Below are positions 8,797 to 17,714 of a stretch of 45,543 bases of DNA, in pieces. The position numbers were made by a program, and so were the translations under genes. The notes beneath the pieces were generated by a model. The model did not search any database. It had not been told where the DNA came from and worked only from the letters and a program-made list of their open reading frames with translations. The DNA lies in assembly GCA_022709905.1 (NCBI GenBank), contig JAKLHY010000061.1, positions 1-45,543 on the forward strand, read 5' to 3'. The DNA is from Verrucomicrobiota bacterium. Its GTDB lineage: Bacteria; Verrucomicrobiota; Verrucomicrobiia; Limisphaerales; UBA1319. How positions within the stretch are numbered: the stretch's first letter is position 1; the number at the start of each line of letters is the position of its first letter.

Positions 8797-9259
8797 ATGA
8801 GCACCATTGAACACAGGGCTGTTGCAGGATTGGTTATAGGGGTTCTATGCGCCGGTTTGGCCACAGGCTGGGTAGGGGCGGCAGCGGAGATGACCATCAC
8901 GACCAACTCGAGCCTAACCGTGAGCCTGGGCGTGGAACACGTCGTGGCCCTGTCATCCACAAACGTCGTCAACCAATGGGGTCCTTGGCAGTTCCCCGCG
9001 AACGACCGCCTGCCCGACGGGCGGCTGCACGTGTGGTTTAGTTCGGGGCTGGACTCCGCCGTGGACTACGGCAAGGAAGCGCACTTTGTGTCGAGCGACG
9101 AGGGCAAGAGCTGGCAACGCAAGGAACGCCAACACGGCGGCTGACCGCTGCCTCCTGGTGTACTCGCGTTGGCCATTCAAGAACGCCGAAGGTCACGCCT
9201 GCAAGGCGATTATCGTGCGTGAGATCCGAATCACTCGGCTCCCGACTGAGTCGCGCTGA
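8797..9259 (+). pseudogene. Frameshifted 5' fragment of a sialidase-like (BNR repeat) gene
   Basis: The first frame (8797-9144) has a signal peptide of about 30 residues and then an exo-sialidase-like start ending in an Asp-box-like motif, SSDEGKSW. It then stops. A second frame picks up at about 9140 and reads CLLVYSRWPFKN and EIRITRLP before its own stop at 9257-9259. That is the kind of sequence expected to follow in this family, so a one-base shift near 9135-9140 has broken the gene. The rest of the propeller is missing. It is the only plus-strand exported-protein gene among the minus-strand carbohydrate genes. Confidence 0.7.
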
Positions 9260-9443
9260 CCTGCCAAGCCTCACTGCCCGAGGCAGGGGGGTCCCCCGAA
9301 GGTTGGCTGGCACAAGAATATGCTGACAAGTACACACGAATCTAGGAGTACGCGGCCTTGGCGGTTTGATCAGGCGGAAGAACGCCACGCATCGCTGAAC
9401 AACAGTTCGATGCTGCTCTTGCCTCCCGAGCCAGAGCCAGGAC

Positions 9444-10490
9444 TTACTTCGCCGGCACGAGGATCAAGGTGGAGACTTGAGCTTCGCTCAGTGCGCGCGA
9501 CCAGATGGCCGCTTCCTCTATTTCATCCGTGAAGTACATCTTCGGAATTCCGTCAAATGTGGCCGCGCCGATGAGGATTGGTTCGCTGTTCTGGGTAAGC
9601 TTTCCCGACCAGGGCTTCTCTTCCATTAACCGACCGTTGCAGAGCAGAGAGATTCTCTTGCCGTCATAGCGCCCGATCAGGTCCAGCCAGCCAGTGGGGT
9701 CAACGCGCGAGAGCGGAAAGCTAACCATGACGAAGCCCTTTTCGGTGTGGACTTCAAAACCAATGTCCAGCCCCGGCGTGCCTGGCAAATCCGCACCGAA
9801 CAGGCAAAAATTCATCACGTCGTGGTTGCCGCGCTTGGCGAGCAAGCCCGCGTTCCAGTTCCCGTCCGGCACCCGAGCGCGCAGATAAACGGTCAGTGCC
9901 TCCCCGGGGATGTTCCACAGCCGTGGCTGGTTCAGGTCACGCTCAAGGTCGAAGTAAGCGCTTTCGAATGTGGCGACGACCGAGCCAGCCCGCGCGCCCA
10001 GACACCGGTGGCCGGCAGCTTCGCGGCGACCTTGCCGACGGCTTTGAGCGGCGGTTGGTGGGCGATTAATCGTTCGCCGAATTGCCACGCCAGCGAGGCC
10101 TCGGCGATGAGCTTGCCATTCACCCGCAGCGAGAGGTTGCGGCCCTGCGCGACGAGGTGATACTCGTGCCATTCATCGAGCCGGAAATCCTCCGCTCCAG
10201 CCTCCATCTCTAATCTCTCGGTGTGTTTTGCGCCCTCGCGATCGAAAACGGTGCGCTCGCCCTGCCAGACGAGATACTGGTTCAGTTTGGGTGCGTGCTC
10301 GGGCGAGATCGTCCCGGTGATCGCCTCATCTTCGACGGACCAGAACGACATGTCTTGTCCTTGCCAGCCATTGAGCGTGCAGCCGTCGAAGATCGGCTCG
10401 AAGCCGTCAGCCAGCGGACCACAGCGGATGACGTGACAGCCTAAGGTGAGCAAGGCCACGGACAGCAGCGCGGAGCGCGGAGAGTTTCAT
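9444..10490 (-). pseudogene. Broken DUF1080 + LamG lipoprotein gene
   Basis: Three lesions can be seen. From ATG 10490 the reading frame MKLSAL leaves the frame of the following ALLSVALLTLGC, a good lipoprotein signal with lipobox LTLGC, so the leader is frameshifted. The DUF1080 (3-keto-disaccharide hydrolase-like) domain opens correctly with FDGCTLNGW and then jumps from QYLVWQGE to RTVFDREG, skipping the middle of the usual fold. Near 9980 a one-base shift moves the sequence into the frame that encodes a LamG-like domain (ATFESAYFDLER through DEIEEAAIWSRALSEAQV). An intact homologue would be a secreted sugar-binding or sugar-processing lipoprotein. It is not expected to function now. Confidence 0.8.
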
Positions 10491-10829
10491 GTGGGGAGTG
10501 TGCAAGGCCGGCATCAGCGATGCGAGGCCAATGTGGTCTTGCGGGTGTTCACCCGGCTCGTCCGTCTCCGGAGATTCTGGTCCTCTGCAGACAGCACTGG
10601 AGCTTTACGCTCCGGCTTGCCAGCACGCTTCCACCTGACATCGGTCTCGCTGCGGGGAGAGGGTTGGCTCTCATCCCTCGCCTCTTCAAGAGCGCTGCTT
10701 CGCAATGCGTTGATCCCGTGTGAGGTGGATCATGCCACCCGGAAGGAGGGGCCGGCAGCATAATCCGGGCCGGAATGGGACTACTGGCGCGTACTTGCCT
10801 ACTACTCGGGCTTACTGGGCCACGACTTG
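10491..10829. other. Gene-free spacer before repeat copy 2
   Basis: About 340 bp contain only short frames without motifs. It separates the DUF1080 pseudogene from the mobile-element footprint. I see no terminator or RNA gene. Confidence 0.4.
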
Positions 10830-11075
10830 GAGGCGAGGATCGGAATCGGTCCAAAAAGGCCTGTTTCTGAGCCCTGTAAACCCATCCGTCTCGCGCAATG
10901 CCATTGGTCCAGTATTCTATCTAACTTCCTGTTAAAGAGCTATTTATCTTAACTGCCCTATCAGGTTCACATCCCAACGTGCCAAACAAGAATCGTGCCG
11001 TCAATGCAGTACACGAACGTACTCTTGCAGTACACCTAAGTACACTTCACTGGAAGTTTCACTGGAAGTGAAAAA
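10830..11075. repeat. 247-bp direct repeat, copy 2
   Basis: This is the second copy of the 545-791 element, including the same tandem TTCACTGGAAGT pair (11046-11057, 11058-11069). Just beyond it, AAGTG-AAAAAGG-CACTT followed by T6 could form a weak hairpin with a T-tract. It is followed almost at once by the second shared block (11135-11218) and the transposase frame. Confidence 0.9.
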
Positions 11076-11134
11076 GGCACTTTTTTTTCACAGGATCCTT
11101 CAGGCAGAATCAACAACTGATCCAAGGTTCAGCA

Positions 11135-11218
11135 CTGGGAGAAGAACCTCGCCCATCTCCCATCGTAATCCACATGGACTGTCGTCTGCACGACGGAGCG
11201 GAGCACTGGACTGGCAAC
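11135..11218. repeat. Second repeat block shared with 1736-1819
   Basis: This block is the counterpart of the one upstream of the truncated integrase in the first locus. It lies partly inside the open frame called as transposase, which suggests that the first 15-20 codons of that frame are not original coding sequence. Confidence 0.7.
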
Positions 11219-12049
11219 TTGGCTCAGTTGCCACACCTCAGCGCTGATCGGATAATCGCTTTTTTGGTCACGACTGACTTTTTGCCACCCACACCGGGAC
11301 GGCCAACGATTTCAAAGCAACTGAGAGTCCTCATTGGTCAGATGAGCCGGGAGAACCGCCTGTGGGGTGCCGAACGAATCCGGGATATCCTGGTCCTGCT
11401 GGGCTTTCCCAAACTGGACGTGGAAACGGCGCGGAAGTACATGGTCGGAGGAGGGATCTGGCGGCAACGTTCGAGCACGTGGTTGAGCTTCTTGCGCAAT
11501 CACCTCCAGGTGTCGTGGGCGATCGATTTCTTTACGGTCACGACCGTGGGCTTTGGTCGTCTCTACGGGTTCGTGGTCCTGGAGCATGGACGACGTCGAG
11601 TGGTGCACTGGGCTACGACCGCTCGTCCGACGATGGCCTGGGTCCTCCAGCAATTACGGGCAGCCACACCGTTCGGCCTCCAGCCGGGATATCTCTTTCG
11701 CGATCACGACCGGATCTACGGCCAAGGAGTCGCCGATTTCCTCAAGGGCTGTCAGATTGAAGAAGTGCGGACGGCTTATAGGTGTCCTGGGCAGAATCCT
11801 TTCGTGGGGCGCTTTGGGGGCAGCCTGAGGCGCGAGGTGTTGAACCACGTGATCGTGCTGAACCGAGCACATCTTGAGCGTTTGCTGAAAGAATACATCG
11901 AGGAGTATTATCACACCGCACGGCCGCACCAAGGGCTGGAAGGGCAGGTGCCGGAGCCCGGTCCGCAGTTGACGCGGCAACCGAGCCAGGTGAGGGCGAT
12001 TCCGGTGCTGGGCGGACTACATCACCGCTACGTTCCCGTCGCTGCCTGA
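11174..12049 (+). pseudogene. Degenerate integrase-core (DDE) transposase
   Basis: The 291-residue frame carries an HTH/GRP segment (GRPTISKQLRVLIGQM, about 42-57) and an rve integrase core. The first catalytic Asp is in WAIDFF (Asp118) and the second in FRDHDRIYG (Asp177). The third position, normally Glu in an N-x-F-x-E-R-F motif, is Gly212 here (NPFVGRF), so strand transfer should be lost. About 70 N-terminal residues usual for the family are missing, and the start overlaps non-coding repeat. It ends with the typical YHTARPHQGL and GGLHHRY segments. The architecture resembles the integrase-type transposases widespread in Verrucomicrobiota. I treat it as an inactive remnant despite its length. 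Confidence 0.85.
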
Positions 12050-12065
12050 GGGGACGGAGACCGGG

Positions 12066-12575
12066 GTGAGAAGCGAAGCTGAGGTGAGCAAGTATGCGAG
12101 CGAACGAGGCGAGGTGGAACGTTTCAGCCTGTGTCAGCGGGGAAGGGAGTTACTGGTGTTTGTTGAGGTGGGAGGTGAGATTTTGGAAGTCAAGGAAAGG
12201 CCCGCTTTTCAGCAGGCGCTGGTGGCCTTTTTGAGGGAGCAAGGAGTTCCGATCGAGGATTTGCGACGCCTGGCTTGGCAGGTATTGGGCAACATCTGGT
12301 ATCGGCCGCGGTTGCTGTGGCGCTTTTTGAGGAATCAACCGCCGCCCGATGATTTTGGTGAGACTCGAGCGAGGGAAGCCAACATCGACAAATCCAATGC
12401 CAAGTCCACTGGCCGGCCAAGACGGAGTTTTTCAGTAGTACACCTCCCAGTTTTCATACAGCTTCGACGCGTGTGCATGAGACACTCAGCAGGTTGCACA
12501 CCAGTTTTTGCTGGAGCATTATGTCGGTTCGATTCTGATTCTCGCCTCCAAGTTTTGATGGTTTTGTATCAATGA
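12066..12575 (+). CDS. Hypothetical protein after the transposase
   Basis: A GTG at 12066 follows the transposase stop by 16 nt. Residues 1-100 look protein-like, with regular beta then alpha patterning (LLVFVEVGGEILEVKE, then AFQQALVAFLREQG and RLLWRFLR). The remaining 70 residues look random and probably run past the original end. I do not recognise the family. It could be an accessory gene of the element or an adjacent host gene cut by it. Confidence 0.35.
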   Translation: MRSEAEVSKYASERGEVERFSLCQRGRELLVFVEVGGEILEVKERPAFQQALVAFLREQGVPIEDLRRLAWQVLGNIWYRPRLLWRFLRNQPPPDDFGETRAREANIDKSNAKSTGRPRRSFSVVHLPVFIQLRRVCMRHSAGCTPVFAGALCRFDSDSRLQVLMVLYQ

Positions 12576-12690
12576 TCGGTGGGAGAACGTGCGGAGTCCA
12601 CGCCTAATTCACCGGCATCATCCACATCGGATCCCATATCGGTGCCGAAGATGATCACAGGCCGGTTGGCTACACCCGCCGCGTCGCACG
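12569..12690 (-). pseudogene. N-terminal fragment of a nucleoside hydrolase
   Basis: Just downstream of the hydrolase 6 gene, one frame reads RPVIIFGTDMGSDVDDAGEL. This is the Ca2+-binding N-terminal signature (DxDxGxDxDDA type) of inosine-uridine-preferring nucleoside hydrolases. Only about 25 homologous residues remain before unrelated sequence and a stop at 12569. The break lies at the edge of the mobile-element footprint, so insertion or deletion associated with it probably removed the rest. It would have been the last gene of unit B. Confidence 0.7.
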
Positions 12691-12714
12691 CTTCGAAGAC
12701 GCCGCCACCGCGGA

Positions 12715-15700
12715 TTACTCGTCCAGCACCACGACCTCGTAGGCCTCCAACCGCGGCAACGTGAACCGGCCTTGTGGCCCCACCGGAGTGACCGGCAACT
12801 CCTGGTCCAGGCGTAATGCCGTAGCCCGGCGAAACGGACCAGCCAACTCGACGCGGATGTCCCGCATGGGGATCGGTGCGAAGTAGGCCGTATCCGCATG
12901 GCCGCTCAGGTTGACGAAGTGAACGAGCAGACGCTGGCGTGAGGGTTGTTGCATCACGGTGATCTCCACCAGTGGATGCGCGCTGGTTCTCAATTGCCGC
13001 CCCTCCGGCAACAAGTGGTCGATCACATCGGCCATCAATCCACCATGCCCCGGTGAGCTGTGCCGGTAATAGAGACCCCCCACATCCCACGGAATGTACC
13101 CGATCCGTCCCGCGCCGTGGTTGGTAAACACCAAACCAGGAATGGTCGTTTCCACCTTGTCGACCCAGACCTTTTCGGGCGGGCCAAACATGGCAGGTGG
13201 AATCAGCGTCAGCAGAGGTTTCTCCAGTGGCGCCAATTCCACGAAGGGGCCATCCAGGAACAGCAGCTTGGTGGGTGCCAAAGACGGCAGCAGGCTATAG
13301 TCGTGGATACGCCAAGAACCCTGGGTGGATTCACGGCGGCCGATGACCTTCCCCACCGGAAGCGCGGGAGGATGAGCGCCGGCAAGGAGCAGGCGGCCTC
13401 CGCTCCGGAGGTAATCCTCCACTTCTGCCGGGGCAGTGCTGGGAGCAATGACCAAGTCATACTTGCGGGATGGATCCGTTAGCCATTTTAGATTGTCTGA
13501 CACCGCAAATGGGATGTGTTGCTCGCTTAATAGGCGAAAGAATCCGCGGTAGGCCGGCGTGTCGCCGCGTAATAACAGGACTCGCGCGGCGTTCTGTTGA
13601 TCTACGTAAAGGTTCTCGTGCCGGGCACGCCATTGGAAAATGGGGCGGCCGGCCAGCAAGGCTTGCTGGTCTTCCTGGTCGAGGGTCCCATGCATATTCA
13701 GTGCCAGCGCACCGCCATGGGCCAAGCTCTGATGCAAGCGCAATTGGATCTCGGCTGGCGGCACCGTGACGAAGCGCCACGGGTAATCCACAAAGCTCAT
13801 GCACAGGTTGAACGCCATCTTGTCGGGCTCCGAAGAGCGGGCGCGATTGACATTGTCGCTCGCCGAATACGGCCAAAGCGGCAGCGCGCGCCCGACGGCC
13901 GTATTCGATTCCGACATGATGCCGTCGGTGTGATCCTGGATGTAAGTGAGAAACGCCGCTCCGGGCCGCAAGCGGTGAATCAAGTCGGCGAACATGGCCG
14001 CCACTTCGCGGGCCGACTCGGCGAGGAATTCCCCGTAATTGGGATCACCTGAATGGGCCGGCAGCGGACGATGGTAACGGGCTTGAAATCGGGCTTGGCA
14101 CGCTTCGCACTGGCAAGGCCCCATCGGACGGCCGCTGTAGTCGGATGCGGGATTGCCAAACATGTTGAAGAAAAGCCCGTCAACCTCGTAACGTTCCAGC
14201 GCCTCGCTCAGGATTTTGAGCGCGTGCTCGCGGTAATAGCCGCCATTGATGCATGCCGAGTAGAGGCCATTGTAGATGGCTGGTTCGCCGTTCGTGCGCT
14301 TGAAGAACCACTCAGGATGAGCGTCGAACACCGGTTTTTGTGTCTTGCTCAGGTCAAACCGCCCGATCACCCGAATGCCGCGGGCATGGGCGGTTTGGAG
14401 CACGTCGCCGAACAGATCGCGGTCCGGCGGCAGATGCGGGCTGGCATAATGAAAGGCCACGCGGGTCGGGTAGTGCGCGACGATGCCGCCCATGTTGAAG
14501 AGCAGCGTATTGGCAGGAAATTCGGCCACTTGCTGCACCAGGCGTCGGGCGTCCAGCGTGGAATCGGTTTCGCGGAGGTTGGTCTGGAGGAGCCGGATGG
14601 GCTCGTCCATCCACCAACGCCGGTTCGCCGGATTCACGATGATTTGGCGCGGTAGGGCCGACGGATCGTCAACGGTCCTGGCGGCAAGGGAGCGCGCATC
14701 GGTGGTGCGCCTTGCCGAATTGGGTGGCGCACCAGCAACTCGTTGGCGGTCGTTTAGCTGGACGTAATCAAGCTTGATCCGTTCATGGCTTCGGGCCTGG
14801 ACCTCGACACCGATTTCGTCGCCGACCCGAATGGGCACGTCTGTAATGGATTGGGATTGCCACTGTTGGACGGTGTCTTCGGTGCGCCACGACTGGCCCT
14901 GCGGCACTCCATTGACCTGCAACGCCAGGCGGCTGTCCCCGCTGCTTCCGGGCATGAAGCGGACCTCGACATCGTAGCGCGAATCCAACGCCGTGTAGGG
15001 CTGCTCGAATCGCGTGCGGATGCGGTTCACGGCGTTGGTGCCGGTGAGTACGACGTTGATCCGATGTGAGGCACTTCGGTCTCGATCCTCCAACATAAAA
15101 TCTTCCAGGTGCCGAAAATCTTCGGCCTCGAGCCGCACCTGCGGGCGCACGGTAACGGCTGCCGGCAGCTTGTGTGCCTCGAGGAGTTGCCGCAGTTTGG
15201 CCGGATCACAAGCCTCGTCGCCGGTGACGAGAAAATAGGTCATGCCGGCGTCGGAAGGATCGGGCCTGGTCGAGACAAGCATCCGCTCCCAGAGCCAGCG
15301 GACGCTGGTGTCGCGCGAGTCGCGCATCCAGAAATACGGCTTGAACTCGTCCGGTGCCGCGAGCTGGCCGTATCGACCGAAGCTGAGCCGCCGGTTCTGG
15401 TCTTGAATTTGCACCCAACGCACGGATTGTTCGATGATGCTCCGCTTCGTGAAAGTGAATTTGTATTGGGAGGCGAAACCGTCATTCCACCGGCTGTGGG
15501 ACACGCAATAAACGAACTGGCGTTTGGCCGGATCCGATTTCTGGATGCCCAGACAAGGCACTTCCATCGGGCCGGCGATGATGAAGTAAAGCGGATTGTC
15601 GGCCGCCGAATCATTGATCGCTTGGGCGATGTCCGCCACTGCGGCATCGAGCCTCTGGCGGCAGTCGAAGAACCGCGACTTATCGAACCCATATCGCTCC

Positions 15701-15981
15701 GCGGCGCCCAGCACGCTCTCGGCGTGGATTTTTTCCCAGTCCGGATTCGTCAGCGGCAAGATGCAGTTGTAGTCGAAATGGACCAACCGGTCTTTCAAGC
15801 CCGCTTCGGCAAGGATCGCCAGCGTCACGGGCGAGGAAATCCAATCGTCGGGATCATTGTGGTTGCCGTCGGTACTGTAGGCGATGCGACCGTGAAACTG
15901 GCCGTTGTCAGCGTGCGCGGGAGGAGGCGCCAGGCATAGAAGATCCAAGGCAACGATGGTGAGCAGCAGGATGGTTTTCAT
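12715..15981 (-). CDS. Secreted nucleoside hydrolase-like + GHL6 glycosidase fusion
   Basis: This 1088-residue protein has a signal peptide (1-24, cut after AHA). Residues 31-260 resemble a nucleoside-hydrolase fold with an acidic cluster D-G-N-H-N-D-P-D-D-W (38-47) in place of the classic calcium motif. Residues 281-411 form a carbohydrate-binding beta-sandwich (EAEDF to KLDYVQL). Residues 450-720 match hypothetical glycosyl hydrolase 6 (PF14871): GIRVIGRFDLSK, HPEWFF, YNGLYSACINGGYY, VDGLFFNMFGN and the cysteine motif GPCQCEAC. A class I amidotransferase-like/trimerisation segment follows (about 830-1000), as in GH42-like enzymes. The ATG overlaps the stop of the tandem nitrilase gene (ATGA). 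Substrate unknown. The joining of a nucleoside-hydrolase-like and a glycosidase domain is unusual. Confidence 0.85.
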   Translation of the reverse strand: MKTILLLTIVALDLLCLAPPPAHADNGQFHGRIAYSTDGNHNDPDDWISSPVTLAILAEAGLKDRLVHFDYNCILPLTNPDWEKIHAESVLGAAERYGFDKSRFFDCRQRLDAAVADIAQAINDSAADNPLYFIIAGPMEVPCLGIQKSDPAKRQFVYCVSHSRWNDGFASQYKFTFTKRSIIEQSVRWVQIQDQNRRLSFGRYGQLAAPDEFKPYFWMRDSRDTSVRWLWERMLVSTRPDPSDAGMTYFLVTGDEACDPAKLRQLLEAHKLPAAVTVRPQVRLEAEDFRHLEDFMLEDRDRSASHRINVVLTGTNAVNRIRTRFEQPYTALDSRYDVEVRFMPGSSGDSRLALQVNGVPQGQSWRTEDTVQQWQSQSITDVPIRVGDEIGVEVQARSHERIKLDYVQLNDRQRVAGAPPNSARRTTDARSLAARTVDDPSALPRQIIVNPANRRWWMDEPIRLLQTNLRETDSTLDARRLVQQVAEFPANTLLFNMGGIVAHYPTRVAFHYASPHLPPDRDLFGDVLQTAHARGIRVIGRFDLSKTQKPVFDAHPEWFFKRTNGEPAIYNGLYSACINGGYYREHALKILSEALERYEVDGLFFNMFGNPASDYSGRPMGPCQCEACQARFQARYHRPLPAHSGDPNYGEFLAESAREVAAMFADLIHRLRPGAAFLTYIQDHTDGIMSESNTAVGRALPLWPYSASDNVNRARSSEPDKMAFNLCMSFVDYPWRFVTVPPAEIQLRLHQSLAHGGALALNMHGTLDQEDQQALLAGRPIFQWRARHENLYVDQQNAARVLLLRGDTPAYRGFFRLLSEQHIPFAVSDNLKWLTDPSRKYDLVIAPSTAPAEVEDYLRSGGRLLLAGAHPPALPVGKVIGRRESTQGSWRIHDYSLLPSLAPTKLLFLDGPFVELAPLEKPLLTLIPPAMFGPPEKVWVDKVETTIPGLVFTNHGAGRIGYIPWDVGGLYYRHSSPGHGGLMADVIDHLLPEGRQLRTSAHPLVEITVMQQPSRQRLLVHFVNLSGHADTAYFAPIPMRDIRVELAGPFRRATALRLDQELPVTPVGPQGRFTLPRLEAYEVVVLDE

Positions 15982-17714
15982 GGAGCGTTTTGCCTGTTGG
16001 GATGAATGATTGAGGCACCGAGCCGATACCAGGCATCCATCTGAGGGTTGAAGTTGGAGGTGCGCGCCGGATGATACCTGTTTTGGGGGCCCACCTGGCG
16101 GGTGGCGGTGATCAGTTGCGGCCCCGTGCCGGCGCGAACCACCAGGTTGGCCGAAAACGGCGAATAGATTTCCGCGGTCCCCGTATTTGGCCGCGGCAGG
16201 CCATGGACTTCTGCGTGGCGCTCCTCCAGATCATGCAAGTCATCCCAGATTGCGCTACCAATTACGTTCGCCGTGACCGTGAGGGTCTGGAATGACGCCA
16301 GGTTGGAGCATACTTGGAGACGCCGGAGCGTCGCGTCCGCATCGTTTGCCGGATTGTGGTCCAGATGGACGTGAATCTGTGCGCCAGCCACCGCGGCCAG
16401 TTCTGCCAACTCCGTCCAAAGGGCGTCTTCACCCACGGTCACTACCGCCGGCACGCCCTTGACACGAAACCACATTGCTGCTGGGTTGGCACCGGGCTGA
16501 AACGGACTTGTTGCTGAAAGCTGGTCGTAGCGCGTGAGCAGCAAGCCGTCCGGACCGATGACAACTGCGGAATTGCGCCGCTCGTCTGCGACGCGATGTT
16601 CCATGCCGACAACCACCGTGATTCGATGGCGTCTCGCGGCCGCCTTCAACCGCTCGAGCGCGGTCTCAGCAATCGCCCGCGCCGGGAACGCCACAAGATC
16701 AGCATTCTGGGATCGAGCCTGGCCAATAATCGTTTCCATGGCGGCAGCGTCATCAACTACTTGAGCGACTGCGAGGGTGATGTCGGTTTTCGGGGATGGC
16801 AGCGGTATGAGGGGTGGTGCGGCCACCCTCTGCCCGTGCTGCAACTTCACGCCCGCCTCCCAGAACACTCGCAGGGCGGGATGCGTCGAGCGGGCCAGCG
16901 CCGCTTGTCGCGACGCCAGGCTGACATCCAGATCGGCTATCACGAGGGTTTCCATGTCATGGCGCGCCGCCGCCGCGATGCGACCATCCGGCGCGATGAT
17001 GGCGCTATGCCCGTGCCGCAGTTCGCGTAGCGCGCTGGTATCGTCCGGCACACCTGACACCTTATTGCCGGTGTTGGCGAAGACGACCCAGACATTGTTC
17101 CGCAACGCCCGGGGGACATACCAATACCAGCCCAACGGCGCGACCCATTCGCTGACAAAGTTGCACGAGAGCTCGAAGCTGACCTGCGCCCCCTGCTGAA
17201 TGGGGATTTCCTCAACACCGCGCAGCCAGCGATCAGCGCAGATGATCGCGCTGCACGAGATGCCATCAATATGGAATACGCCTGGCATCTTGGCGCGATC
17301 GTTGTCGTAGAGCTTTTCGTAGCGGAACACCTCACGGCCATCGGGACCGATGACCTGCATCCAGTTGGCGTCCTTCTTCAATTTCCGCGAGTAGGTGCAT
17401 CCGCCGAACACCACGAACAACTTCGCTTTGCGTGCCGCTTGCTGAATGGCAGTGACGGCTTGCTCAACCAGCGCTGGTTGGTCCCCGTCAATTCCCTGCA
17501 ACGCGCCTTCCGGAAATACCACCACTCGCACGCCCCGCCATGCGGAGTTAGAAATCCCGGACACGATGACCTCCCGGTTGTCCGCGATCGTCCGAGCCAA
17601 AGCCATTTGCACGACTCCGATCCGGAGCATGCTTGAATCATTGTTCCTTTCTGCGCCACGCACGAGCAAGCTGGCAACGATGAGCATGGCACCGATTGAT
17701 AGCCATCGTTTCAT
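15978..17714 (-). CDS. Secreted tandem nitrilase-superfamily protein, second domain inactive
   Basis: This 578-residue exported protein (signal peptide 1-20) has two carbon-nitrogen hydrolase domains. The first (about 29-275) keeps the full triad: Glu69 in VVFPEGAL, Lys134 in RYEKLYD and Cys159 in AIICADRW, so it should hydrolyse an amide or nitrile or transfer an acyl group. The second (about 311-540) keeps the fold pattern but has Ala345 for Glu (AFPARA), Gln398 for Lys (RYDQLS) and Gly428 for Cys (VTVGEDALW), so it is a pseudoenzyme. The ATG overlaps the upstream stop and the TGA overlaps the next start, both ATGA. Signal-bearing nitrilase proteins are uncommon, and the context suggests action on a glycan substituent. 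Confidence 0.88.
   Translation of the reverse strand: MKRWLSIGAMLIVASLLVRGAERNNDSSMLRIGVVQMALARTIADNREVIVSGISNSAWRGVRVVVFPEGALQGIDGDQPALVEQAVTAIQQAARKAKLFVVFGGCTYSRKLKKDANWMQVIGPDGREVFRYEKLYDNDRAKMPGVFHIDGISCSAIICADRWLRGVEEIPIQQGAQVSFELSCNFVSEWVAPLGWYWYVPRALRNNVWVVFANTGNKVSGVPDDTSALRELRHGHSAIIAPDGRIAAAARHDMETLVIADLDVSLASRQAALARSTHPALRVFWEAGVKLQHGQRVAAPPLIPLPSPKTDITLAVAQVVDDAAAMETIIGQARSQNADLVAFPARAIAETALERLKAAARRHRITVVVGMEHRVADERRNSAVVIGPDGLLLTRYDQLSATSPFQPGANPAAMWFRVKGVPAVVTVGEDALWTELAELAAVAGAQIHVHLDHNPANDADATLRRLQVCSNLASFQTLTVTANVIGSAIWDDLHDLEERHAEVHGLPRPNTGTAEIYSPFSANLVVRAGTGPQLITATRQVGPQNRYHPARTSNFNPQMDAWYRLGASIIHPNRQNAP

Noticed and set aside
11061..11086. Possible intrinsic terminator AAGTG...CACTT plus T-run
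   Set aside because: The stem is only 5 bp with a 7-nt A-rich loop, and the equivalent position in repeat copy 1 lacks the T-run.
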